DNA of 64,000 nt from Kordiimonas gwangyangensis DSM 19435 = JCM 12864 (GTDB lineage Bacteria > Pseudomonadota > Alphaproteobacteria > Sphingomonadales > Kordiimonadaceae): positions 160,716 to 224,715 of the forward strand of contig NZ_AQXF01000002.1 of NCBI RefSeq assembly GCF_000375545.1, in the 5' to 3' direction. Below the pieces are notes generated by a model, which was not told where the DNA came from, did no database searches, and saw nothing but the letters and a program-made list of their open reading frames with translations. Made by a program: the position numbers and the translations under genes. Shown here piece after piece: positions 55,060-62,625 of this stretch (the first letter of the stretch is position 1; every line of letters starts with the position of its first letter).

Positions 55060-56133
55060 ATGGCATATATTGGCATTGACTATCACAAAGCGCAGTTCAC
55101 CGTTTGTTATCGTTCCGTTGACGGCGGCGACTGTGTGCGGGAATTTCCCAGCACACCAGACGGCGAAACTGCGTTCCTCGAGACTGTAAGCTGTTTTGAT
55201 GAAGTCGCCCTTGAGGCCATGGGCATGAGCCGAGTTCTGGCCAAAAAACTACAGCAAAAAGTGCGCCGCTTCGTTGATGTGAACGCCAATGGGTACGCTC
55301 TCATCACCCGCTCCATCAAGAAAACCGACCGGCATGATGCGCGGATGCTGGCATATGGCCTTGAGAAAGACATCTTGCCTGTGGCCCGGTTTCGCAGCGA
55401 CGCTGCAATGCAATTGCGGTCCCTTGTTATTGCCCGTGAGCTTTTGATCCGGCACAGGGTGGCGTTTCTCGTGCACCTTCATAACCTCCTCTCACTGAAT
55501 GGCATCCACATCGAACGCCGCGTGTTGCGTGCGCGGAAAGCCCGTTTGGCACAGCCGTTTGAGGACTTCGAGATAGGCGACCGGTTGGCCTATGAAAGCT
55601 ACTGTGGGCAGCTGGATCATCTTGTAGAGAACGTTCACCTTCTGGATGCCGAGATCAATCGATGCAGCCAGCAAATGCCTGGCTACGCAATCTTGAACGC
55701 AATCCCAGGTTTTGGCCCGATCACTGTAGCGCTCCTACAAAGCAATATTGATGGCGTCGAGCATTTTGACAGTGCCAAAGCGCTATGCTCGTTTTTGGGC
55801 ATAGTGCCACGCACCCGCCTGTCTGATGGCAAGCCGGCCAAAGGGGACAAGTTTGGCCGTTTCAAGTCGGGCAGCATCACACGAGCAGGTGACACGCGGA
55901 CGCGGGCGGCCCTGGTCATGGCCGTTAATCGAACACTCGTGCATAATGTCAGCTTGAGGGCCTTTTATGACCGCATCAAGGGCCGAAAAGGTTACCGAAA
56001 GGCCCGAACGGCTGCCGCGCGCAAACTGTTGTGTTTCATCTATTATGCCCTGAAATCGGGTAAGCCTGTCGACGACTTCTCGGCGGTCAATTTTGCGCGC
56101 TTGGTGGAAGGTTGTCAGCGCCACCTCCAATAG
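55060..56133 (+). CDS. IS110-family RNA-guided-type recombinase (transposase)
   Basis: A 357-residue DEDD recombinase. The RuvC-like N-terminal domain opens with AYIGIDYHK (Asp7) and includes KKTDRHDARMLA; a coiled-coil linker follows; the C-terminal Transposase_20 domain has NAIPGFGPITVALL, SFLGIVPRTRLSDGK with the conserved serine area, and ITRAGDTRTRAALV. ATG at 55060 preceded by GGAG; the longer open frame from 54997 is not needed. No frameshift or stop is seen, so it may be active. The hairpin over its ribosome site may limit expression. Confidence 0.92.
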   Translation: MAYIGIDYHKAQFTVCYRSVDGGDCVREFPSTPDGETAFLETVSCFDEVALEAMGMSRVLAKKLQQKVRRFVDVNANGYALITRSIKKTDRHDARMLAYGLEKDILPVARFRSDAAMQLRSLVIARELLIRHRVAFLVHLHNLLSLNGIHIERRVLRARKARLAQPFEDFEIGDRLAYESYCGQLDHLVENVHLLDAEINRCSQQMPGYAILNAIPGFGPITVALLQSNIDGVEHFDSAKALCSFLGIVPRTRLSDGKPAKGDKFGRFKSGSITRAGDTRTRAALVMAVNRTLVHNVSLRAFYDRIKGRKGYRKARTAAARKLLCFIYYALKSGKPVDDFSAVNFARLVEGCQRHLQ

Positions 56134-56197
56134 AAACGTAATCCTATCCATTTCGCGAATGCATGCTACACTACCTCAGTGATTGAGGGAGATGTCT

Positions 56198-56539
56198 ATG
56201 CGCACGTGCGTCTTCATGTCAGCAGTTCTTCTCTGTTTTTGCGGATCTCTAACGGTACCGGCGGCTAATGCGAAAGGCACAGCGCCCAAGGCGCCGGAGC
56301 ATGTACTCAACGTACCTCCCAAACAATGTGCGGCGCATCTGGCGGCATATAGAGATGCAATCCAGTTCGTTGAGGGGCGAATGGAGCACAGTCCCGCTGC
56401 CATTACATATGTGGCCCAGAACGGCGACAGCATCACGGTGGAGAACAGGGTCTACCGCACCCTCGAACGAAACCGCCAATTGCTCGTCAGTGGCTTCGTT
56501 ACAAAGGCTCGCCGTTGCCGCGATCAGCAGTCAGGCTAA
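56198..56539 (+). CDS. Small secreted protein of unknown function
   Basis: A 113-residue protein with a signal peptide (RTCVFMSAVLLCFCGSLTVPAANA), then a helical, Cys-containing mature part (PPKQCAAHLAAYRDAIQFVE, YRTLERNRQLLV, ARRCRDQQ) with two cysteines. GAGGGAG (56185-56191) sits 6 bases before the ATG at 56198. No family recognised. The gene is followed by a terminator-like hairpin at 56569-56589. Confidence 0.55.
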   Translation: MRTCVFMSAVLLCFCGSLTVPAANAKGTAPKAPEHVLNVPPKQCAAHLAAYRDAIQFVEGRMEHSPAAITYVAQNGDSITVENRVYRTLERNRQLLVSGFVTKARRCRDQQSG

Positions 56540-56568
56540 CCAAAAGCCGATGAACGCGTGCGCGTCCG

Positions 56569-56589
56569 GCCTGCCCCAGCAGGCTTCTT
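56569..56589 (+). terminator. Short terminator-like hairpin
   Basis: GCCTGC and GCAGGC form a 6-bp stem with a 4-nt loop followed by TTCTT, 30 bases after the preceding stop and 79 bases before the next start. Confidence 0.45.
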
Positions 56590-56667
56590 GTCACCCAAAC
56601 TATTTCTAGTTCGCGATTAAAGAGAGTTTTGCTACTATGCCGCCTTAGAGGGAGAAGGGGGCTAACG

Positions 56668-57816
56668 ATGAACTCTCATGGTTTGCGGAATATTGTCCGT
56701 GGCTTGGCGCTGGCACTGAGCTTGTCGGCATGCCAATCACTAGTTCACGCTCAAGCCATTCAAGTTAGGCAAGTATCGAGCGCATCAGATTTATCTGCAA
56801 CACCGCCAGATGCGGGGCACTACCGTTTGCATCTGATTGACGTTGGAACAGGGCTATCGGTGCTCGTTCAAGGCCACGACTGGAATCTGCTCTATGACGC
56901 AGGGTCTGCCGACGATAAGTCTGGCAACCAATCGAGCGGCCGCAGCAAAAGTCGAGTTATAGCCTATCTCTATGCTGCGCTGGGCCCATCTGGCGCCAAG
57001 AAATGTGTGCCGGACAGTGACCCCTGGCCGGTCGCAAACCTCCCGGAGCGCCGCATTGACCATATGGTGCTATCACACCCCCACGACGATCACGGTTCCC
57101 TCATGGATGATGTATTCGACTGCTATGCAGTCGCGAATATGTGGGACAGTGGTGCTATCAACGACACCGTGTTTTATGACCGCATCATCGAACGGGTAGC
57201 TGCAGAGCAGGGGCTTGCTTACAACACCGCCGTTGCGCCGCCCCAGCCGCCTCAGATCAAGGTCCGGAAAAACCATGACCTCTCCGGCCACACCTGGCGG
57301 CAGTTTGCCGAGGGTGATGTGATCAAACTTGATGATACGGCCAGTTTCACCATCCTCCACGCCAACGGTCATGCAGGTGGTGACTTCAACGAGAACTCAA
57401 TCGTGATCCGCATGGACCTCGGATCGAAGTCGCTTCTCCTGGTCGGAGACGCAGAGTCTGGTCCGCGCGAGCTGCCGTCTGCGGCTCTTGGCGATGTGGA
57501 GAAGCATCTTGTCGAGCATTACCCGGCACTCATCGACACGGACATTCTGCAAGTGGGCCACCACGGCAGCAAGACTTCCTCCCGGGCTGAGTTCGTGCGC
57601 CATGTGTCGCCCGAGATTGCGCTGATTTCTGGTGGGCCGAAAAAGTATCAGACTGTCACCCTGCCGGACGCAGAGATTGTGTCTTTCCTGGAAGGTGAGG
57701 GGATTCGGGTTCTGCGTACGGACGCAAGCGACGCGGCTGGATGCGCGGTTGCGGATAGGTTTGGGCGCGATGAGGATCGCCCTGGCGGATGCGATAATTA
57801 CCTGCTGGAATGGTGA
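56668..57816 (+). CDS. Metallo-beta-lactamase-fold lipoprotein, ComEC-like hydrolase
   Basis: A 382-residue protein with a lipoprotein-like signal (GLALALSLSAC, lipobox LSAC, Cys22). The metal site is typical: VLSHPHDDHGS (His137, His139, Asp141, His142), LLVGDAESGPREL and VGHHGSKTSS, as in the hydrolase domain of ComEC/Rec2 proteins without their membrane channel. It may cut nucleic acid or another phosphodiester at the cell envelope. The ATG at 56668 follows AGAAGGGGG. Directly after its stop lies a palindrome that resembles the recombinase site at 53.4 kb. Confidence 0.82.
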   Translation: MNSHGLRNIVRGLALALSLSACQSLVHAQAIQVRQVSSASDLSATPPDAGHYRLHLIDVGTGLSVLVQGHDWNLLYDAGSADDKSGNQSSGRSKSRVIAYLYAALGPSGAKKCVPDSDPWPVANLPERRIDHMVLSHPHDDHGSLMDDVFDCYAVANMWDSGAINDTVFYDRIIERVAAEQGLAYNTAVAPPQPPQIKVRKNHDLSGHTWRQFAEGDVIKLDDTASFTILHANGHAGGDFNENSIVIRMDLGSKSLLLVGDAESGPRELPSAALGDVEKHLVEHYPALIDTDILQVGHHGSKTSSRAEFVRHVSPEIALISGGPKKYQTVTLPDAEIVSFLEGEGIRVLRTDASDAAGCAVADRFGRDEDRPGGCDNYLLEW

Positions 57817-57822
57817 TGCACG

Positions 57823-57847
57823 TATCGATAAGTGATAGTTATCGATA
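57823..57847. other. Second candidate recombination site or hairpin (CGATAA-N7-TTATCG)
   Basis: TATCGATAA and TTATCGATA form a perfect 9-bp inverted repeat around the 7-bp spacer GTGATAG, with the same CGATAA-N7-TTATCG core as the site upstream of the recombinase. It is 7 bp after the metallo-beta-lactamase stop, so it could also be a weak terminator. Confidence 0.45.
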
Positions 57848-57985
57848 GTAAATTGAAAAGACTTAATTGCTGATGATTGCGAAGTCACTAAGATGCCCTC
57901 AAAGTAAGGGCTTTAACTAGACCGTGTTATTATTGTATAGGTTGCATAAATTTCTCTCTTTGGGTGCCAAATAGGTGAAACCAAC

Positions 57986-58747
57986 ATGCCTGCAATCTCA
58001 GAATTTTCCGTAAAATCGCTGTTCATACAGATGTGTTTCAATGGGCAACCTCTTGCTACTGGCAGTGGCTTTGTGGTCGAAAAAGAAGGGGTCAACTTTC
58101 TTATTACCAATCGCCACAATGTAACTGGTCGTCGACAAGATAATGGACAACCGCTATCGCCAACTGGTGGTATTCCAAACGAAGTAATCATTATGCATAA
58201 TGTGCATAATAGACTAGGGAGCTGGTCACCAAAAACCGAACGCCTTCTAGATGAAGAAGGTCAACCGTTATGGTTTGAACATCCAACGTTGGAGGCCACA
58301 GCGGATTTCGTAGCGCTAGAGCTAACCGAATTGGAGGACGTGGCAATATATCCATATAGCTTGCAAGATCCTGGTCCAGATATATTTGTAGGACCAGCTG
58401 ACACCGTGAGTGTAGTTGGGTTTCCATTCGGTTTGAGAGGGGGAGGGTCTCTCGCAATTTGGGCTACTGGATTCCAGGCAACTGAGCATTTTGTAGATTA
58501 CGCCGACCTCCCAACGTTCTTGATTGATTGTAGGTCTAGGCCAGGCCAATCTGGGTCGGCTGTAATTGCGCATCGTTCAGGCGGAATGGTGTCAATGCAA
58601 GATGGTAGCACTGTTGCCTTTAATGGACCAGTTGCCCGTTTCTTGGGAATATATAGCGGTCGCATAAATCCAGAGTCTGATTTAGGAATAGTATGGAAAG
58701 CCAGTGCAATTTTGGAACTGCTCGACGATATTGAAATATCCGATTAG
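57986..58747 (+). CDS. Trypsin-like serine protease of a putative defence pair
   Basis: A 253-residue chymotrypsin-fold protease without signal peptide, hence cytoplasmic. The triad is visible: His44 in LITNRHNV, Asp107 in ATADFVALEL and Ser189 in SRPGQSGSAV, with TGSGFVV at the first strand. In defence loci such standalone trypsin-like domains serve as effectors that are switched on by a sensor. It is AT-richer than the chromosome and is followed 78 bp later by an OLD-like ATPase, probably its partner. AGGTGA precedes the ATG. What it cleaves is unknown. Confidence 0.85.
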   Translation: MPAISEFSVKSLFIQMCFNGQPLATGSGFVVEKEGVNFLITNRHNVTGRRQDNGQPLSPTGGIPNEVIIMHNVHNRLGSWSPKTERLLDEEGQPLWFEHPTLEATADFVALELTELEDVAIYPYSLQDPGPDIFVGPADTVSVVGFPFGLRGGGSLAIWATGFQATEHFVDYADLPTFLIDCRSRPGQSGSAVIAHRSGGMVSMQDGSTVAFNGPVARFLGIYSGRINPESDLGIVWKASAILELLDDIEISD

Positions 58748-58825
58748 GGAGTTTTCTGAGACCTCATTAAATCGACACTCTGGCAATAATTTTAGAAGTC
58801 AACTTCCAGCGGGGCGGTGACCACA

Positions 58826-60523
58826 ATGCAGCAAGAAAAGGAAGTGATCCCCAAAGTCTTTATAAGGGAAATCAGCTTTTCTGATGGCACCAAGATAGAA
58901 CTTGAATCGGAAGAAATCGTTGTAATGGTTGGCCCCAATAATGCAGGGAAGTCGCGAGCATTAATGGACATCCGAAATCTTATTCATAGGTCTAATCTCA
59001 CCGATAACATTAATGCGATTTGTGTAACTAATATTTCGATTGGCCGAACTTCTGATGCGACTAACTTCAAGACGGCCTGGGAACAGAATTTCCAATTGGG
59101 AAAAGGGTCTGCCAATACCTTGATGGCAGGTCCATATAGAATTGTCGTTGATTGGGCTGAAAGCTACCTAGCAAAAGATGAGATTGAATTTTTGGGTCAG
59201 CTGGCACCTTTCTGCTGTAAGCTAATCGATGCAGATTCCAGGTTAGACTCAACCAAGAATCAACAACATGTCCAACCCAACCAGCAAGGTGAGAAGCCTA
59301 GCCATTTTTTGTATGACAGCAACGAGCTGCTTGCCCAAACGTCTATCTTATTTAAGTCAGTTTTTGGCGAGGATTTGGTGCTTGACTATAAGGGCGGATC
59401 GGTAATTCCCATTCATGTTGGCGTTAAGCCAGAGTTAGAAGCCAATCAACAAGTTATAGATCCAGCCTACGTCGAAAAGGTACGTAAGTTACCATCGTTG
59501 CAAGAACAGGGCCACGGGATGCGCTGTTTTGCAGGATTGCTTTTGGAAACTCTAGTCACAAGACACGATATTACATTGATAGACGAACCAGAGGCATTTT
59601 TACACCCCCCACAAGCTCGACGGCTAGGTACAATGTTTGGCCAGGAAGCGCCAAATCAAATGATCTTGGCAACCCATAGCATCGACTTATTGAAGGGGCT
59701 TTTGGATCAGGAAACATCAAAGGTACGGATAATAAGGATCACACGTGGAGCTCATCAAAACCACCCACATGAAATAAACCCGAGCGAAGTCTTTGAGCTA
59801 AGGAAAACGCCAGAGTTGAGATACTCAAACATAATGGACGGTATATTCCATGAATTAGCGGTACTGTGTGAAGCGGACGCCGACTGCAAGTTATACAATA
59901 TAGTTGCAGAGTTCCTGCGTGAACTTGGCGAAATCTCGATAGACGTCGCATTCTTTCCCTGTAATGGCAAATCGGGCATTACAAAAGCCGCAGCCTCGAT
60001 GAGGAAACTGGGGGTGGAAACAAGTGGTATCTTAGATATTGATTTGCTAGCGGATAAGGAACACCTGAAGCGAACAGTTAGCTCCTTTGGGGGCAAGTGG
60101 GCGGATATCGAAACAGATTGGCAGAAACTCGACACGGTTGTTCGGGACGGAGTTTCTGCCAAAACGGCTGACGAGATTAGGTGCGACATTGGATCACTCC
60201 TGACGGCAACTGCTGGACAGGAGTTACCGAAAGGAGAAATCAACGATCTGCTTCGCCAGAATAAACCTTGGCAAATTGTCAAGAAGGGTGGACACGCAGT
60301 TATACCACAAGGTGTGGGTCAAGATTCCTATAATAAGATAGAATGTTATCTAAGAGGTATTGGCATTCACCTTGTGCGGGTAGGCGAGATTGAAAATTTT
60401 TTTCAAGATGTTGGCGGTCATGGGCCTAAATTTGTCCAAAGAGTTCTTGAACAATTTTCGCTCGATGAAGAAGAATTCAGCCAGATACGGCAATTTGTGC
60501 GAAGTGTGCTATCAGGCCATTAG
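58826..60523 (+). CDS. OLD-like ABC ATPase with TOPRIM-like C-terminus
   Basis: A 565-residue SMC/OLD-type protein. Walker A GPNNAGKS is at residues 36-43; an ABC-like signature area and Walker B ITLIDEPEAFLHPP (about 250-265), then LATHSIDLL (H-loop). From about residue 340 comes a TOPRIM-like part: ELAVLCEADADCKLYNIV (the glutamate of the first motif) and SGILDIDLLAD (the DxD). OLD-family nucleases with these two parts are central to Gabija, PARIS-like and other antiphage systems. The partner is not the UvrD helicase of Gabija but a serine protease. ATG 58826 used; the frame opens at GTG 58817. Confidence 0.85.
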   Translation: MQQEKEVIPKVFIREISFSDGTKIELESEEIVVMVGPNNAGKSRALMDIRNLIHRSNLTDNINAICVTNISIGRTSDATNFKTAWEQNFQLGKGSANTLMAGPYRIVVDWAESYLAKDEIEFLGQLAPFCCKLIDADSRLDSTKNQQHVQPNQQGEKPSHFLYDSNELLAQTSILFKSVFGEDLVLDYKGGSVIPIHVGVKPELEANQQVIDPAYVEKVRKLPSLQEQGHGMRCFAGLLLETLVTRHDITLIDEPEAFLHPPQARRLGTMFGQEAPNQMILATHSIDLLKGLLDQETSKVRIIRITRGAHQNHPHEINPSEVFELRKTPELRYSNIMDGIFHELAVLCEADADCKLYNIVAEFLRELGEISIDVAFFPCNGKSGITKAAASMRKLGVETSGILDIDLLADKEHLKRTVSSFGGKWADIETDWQKLDTVVRDGVSAKTADEIRCDIGSLLTATAGQELPKGEINDLLRQNKPWQIVKKGGHAVIPQGVGQDSYNKIECYLRGIGIHLVRVGEIENFFQDVGGHGPKFVQRVLEQFSLDEEEFSQIRQFVRSVLSGH

Positions 60524-60834
60524 CAGAGCAATATTACGAAAGTTAGTTAAGCTTTCGATTCTCAATGTTCTTTCCGAAAATTGCACATTTACGCAAGGTG
60601 ACACAACTGTGACACACCAGTGACAAGTTTAGTGACACGTCACAACACACCAGTGACAAGTTTAGTGACACGTCACAATGGCAAGGGCTTCAAGTTGGAA
60701 GGTAGTCGTAACAACATAAAGCGCATAATTTATATTATGGGAAATATTAATAAGTCCGTGTCGCAGCTAAACTATTTGTGACCCCGTGATGGTACAGAAC
60801 TTGAAAATGCTCTTCCCACTATTGGGGAGTTTGT
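60524..60834. other. Intergenic gap with an iteron-like array
   Basis: 311 bp between the OLD-like gene and the HTH gene. Its core, 60598-60678, is a dense array of GTGACA words described separately. The rest (60679-60834) is AT-rich and should contain the promoter of the HTH gene, whose GGGGAG ribosome site is at 60824-60829. Confidence 0.6.
60598..60677. repeat. GTGACA iterons with a perfect 33-bp tandem duplication
   Basis: GTGACA occurs at 60598, 60609, 60620, 60632, 60653 and 60665, mostly 11-12 bp apart, that is about one helical turn. Two copies run into an inverted GTCAC (GTGAC-AC-GTCAC at 60632-60643 and 60665-60676). The stretch 60612-60644 is repeated exactly at 60645-60677. It is likely a protein-binding array, perhaps for the HTH protein encoded next. 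Confidence 0.8.
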
Positions 60835-61284
60835 ATGAACGAGTATTTTAATCTGTCGCCTGATGGGCGGCTTCTTATCACTGATATTCATCCTGACGCG
60901 GCTATTTTCATGAGCAAAGTTTTTTCTGATTTGGCCCGTCAATTAGAAAATTCAGCCGAAGAAAAAAAGCGCAAAAAACTAGAAACTGTTGCTGCAATAA
61001 CACACCGCCGACACGTGGACGTGCTTGTGGCGATGATGATTGAACATGGCAAATCATTAGATCAGGCTATTTGCGAACTGCGCCACTATGGTGTGCCTGA
61101 TGAACACTCCCGCTTTCTGTGGCGGGAAATCAAGCCACGAGTTGAACGTTCGCAATTACGCGCGAGGCGAACAACGGCACGGCGCATGCGCAGGAACGGC
61201 TATTCAAATGGCGAAATTGCTAGAAAACTCAATTGTAGCGTGCGTACAGTTAATAGATTACTTGAAGTTAGCAAGGGGCGTTAG
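60835..61284 (+). CDS. Small DNA-binding protein with C-terminal helix-turn-helix
   Basis: A 149-residue protein with a charged helical middle (about 25-70) and a C-terminal HTH of the resolvase/Sigma70-r4 type (RRNGYSNGEIARKLNCSVRTVNRLLEV, in two parts about 121-145) preceded by an Arg-rich stretch. It is probably a transcription factor or a partition-like DNA-binding protein. GGGGAG upstream of the ATG at 60835. The iteron array 160 bp before it is a natural binding site. Its end overlaps the convergent SRAP gene by 4 bp. Confidence 0.65.
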   Translation: MNEYFNLSPDGRLLITDIHPDAAIFMSKVFSDLARQLENSAEEKKRKKLETVAAITHRRHVDVLVAMMIEHGKSLDQAICELRHYGVPDEHSRFLWREIKPRVERSQLRARRTTARRMRRNGYSNGEIARKLNCSVRTVNRLLEVSKGR

Positions 61285-61991
61285 CCCCTTCGCTCATCAG
61301 CAAACAAGTCCGCCTGCCCGTCGTCAACGGGTTCAAAGGGTTTCACTTTCAACCCCGTCCCTCGATACGGTCTGAGCATAGCCAAAGCTTCATAGGCTGG
61401 CGTGTTGGGACTTAGCCACTGATTATAGTCACATGGGTCCAGAATGACCGGCATACGGTGGTGAAACATTTTGGCCAGGCGATTGGGTTCGGTCGTGACC
61501 ATAGTGAAGGATACGACACCGCCCGGCCAATCAGGCGTCTTTATATTTGGGTTCCAGTTCCATATTCCAGCAAGGGCAAATATGGGCTGGTCTTTCATGA
61601 CGAACTGGACAGGCTTACCCTGAAAATATTCATAGTAGCCGTTCACAGGGATCAGGCAGCGCCTGCCTTGAAGAAAGGGCTTTAGGAACGGACCGTTCAC
61701 GCGCCTTGTTCGTTTGAACTCCTCGTGGGCTTCCCGGAGCCTGTCGTCCCGGCAATTGAACATGTGGTGCTTGGTCTGCTTGAGGTCCCTCGCCCACTCA
61801 GGCACAAGCCACCAACGAGCTTCGGCCATGCGCCGCTCGCCATTTCGTAAAGCGATGATTGGCGCACGGTCTGTGGGTGCCACGTCGCCCGGTGTTCGTT
61901 TATTCTTAAACTGTGGACCAGCAAAGGTGCTGTAATAGCCGTGAAGCTGTTCCCACGTTGGTGGCTCTTCGAGCTGCATCCGTCCACACAT
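61281..61991 (-). CDS. SRAP/YedK-family abasic-site shield protein, copy 2
   Basis: Second HMCES/YedK family protein in the window, 236 residues. It starts MCGRMQLEEPPTW with catalytic Cys2; the in-frame extension to 62021 is not used. The active-site parts match copy 1: MFNCRDD, IPVNGYYEYF and MFHHRMPVI. The two copies share the same layout and clear similarity along their whole length but differ at many positions, so they are old paralogues or independent acquisitions. A LexA box lies 24 bp upstream on the reverse strand. Confidence 0.93.
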   Translation of the reverse strand: MCGRMQLEEPPTWEQLHGYYSTFAGPQFKNKRTPGDVAPTDRAPIIALRNGERRMAEARWWLVPEWARDLKQTKHHMFNCRDDRLREAHEEFKRTRRVNGPFLKPFLQGRRCLIPVNGYYEYFQGKPVQFVMKDQPIFALAGIWNWNPNIKTPDWPGGVVSFTMVTTEPNRLAKMFHHRMPVILDPCDYNQWLSPNTPAYEALAMLRPYRGTGLKVKPFEPVDDGQADLFADERRG

Positions 61992-62015
61992 CTTAATGTT
62001 CCCATTCTTGAATGA

Positions 62016-62030
62016 GAACATATCAGGAAC
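62016..62030 (-). promoter_or_regulatory. LexA (SOS) box before the second SRAP gene
   Basis: GAAC-N7-GAAC on the plus strand, which is GTTC-N7-GTTC read in the direction of the gene starting at 61991, 24 bp upstream of its ATG. Spacing and position match the box of the first SRAP gene. Confidence 0.82.
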
Positions 62031-62065
62031 ATGTAGAGTAAATCAATTGGATATTACGTAGGAGG

Positions 62066-62572
62066 TTAGCTGGATCTTTTTATTGCAGCTTCCGTCGCCA
62101 ACCAAGAAAAGGCGCGAATTTCCGCCTCCTTAACCGAGCCCATTGCCTCTAAGACTGGTTTGAATTCCATGAAATTGTCGGCAGAAACCATTGTAGATCG
62201 AAGCTGGTTGAGTGCGGACTTATATTCCTGAAGTTCTACAGGAACAACCGTAATGCGACTTTCGACCCGACCAACTGCTTGATAAAGCTCTGACATCTTG
62301 TCGAGCGCAGTCATTTTATCCACTTGAGGAATTCCCCTAGTTTCAGCGACACGCAGGGTGAGTTTCGCAAATTCATTTGTTAGGTCAGCCGACATTCTTT
62401 CTGCATAGACAATCTCTTTCTCCAAACTGTCCTTTTGTCGCTGGTCTGCTTGCATAAGAAATGTAGCTAAAAGTACGATAAGACTACCCAGTGCACCTGA
62501 GATAAGATTGGATATGTCCAGTTTGGACAACATTCCCGAACCACCATTTCCATTTTTTCTATCGCCAGACAT
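62066..62572 (-). CDS. Small membrane-anchored coiled-coil protein
   Basis: A 168-residue protein with one membrane helix (LISGALGSLIVLLATFLMQA, about residues 21-40) after a Gly/Asn-rich start, then long helical segments (about 45-130, KEIVYAERMSADLTNEFAKL, SELYQAVGRVESRITVVPVE). No recognised family. ATG at 62572, with AAAGG upstream. It follows the 62626-63747 gene by 53 bp in the same direction and is probably co-transcribed. Possibly an envelope or phage-exclusion component; not determinable. Confidence 0.6.
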   Translation of the reverse strand: MSGDRKNGNGGSGMLSKLDISNLISGALGSLIVLLATFLMQADQRQKDSLEKEIVYAERMSADLTNEFAKLTLRVAETRGIPQVDKMTALDKMSELYQAVGRVESRITVVPVELQEYKSALNQLRSTMVSADNFMEFKPVLEAMGSVKEAEIRAFSWLATEAAIKRSS

Positions 62573-62625
62573 CACAAGTGCCTTTCGGTCGCCTAAAGAA
62601 GGGCATCAGAGAACCCAAAAGTCAG

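Larger units (their letters stand above)
54836..56134 (+). mobile_element. IS110-family insertion sequence (ends approximate)
   Basis: An IS110-type recombinase gene with a 224-bp noncoding left part and a short right part. This family lacks terminal inverted repeats, and the long noncoding left end is where IS110-group elements encode their bridge RNA. Ends cannot be fixed without an empty-site comparison; the interval given covers the leader and the recombinase. Confidence 0.7.

Noticed and set aside
57986-60523. Gabija or PARIS assignment of the defence-like pair
   Set aside because: Gabija pairs the OLD nuclease with a UvrD-like helicase and PARIS pairs an ATPase with a separate TOPRIM protein; here the partner is a serine protease and the TOPRIM-like part is fused.
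60612-60677. CRISPR-like repeat
   Set aside because: Only two contiguous copies with no spacers between them, and no cas genes nearby; it is a tandem duplication inside a protein-binding array.
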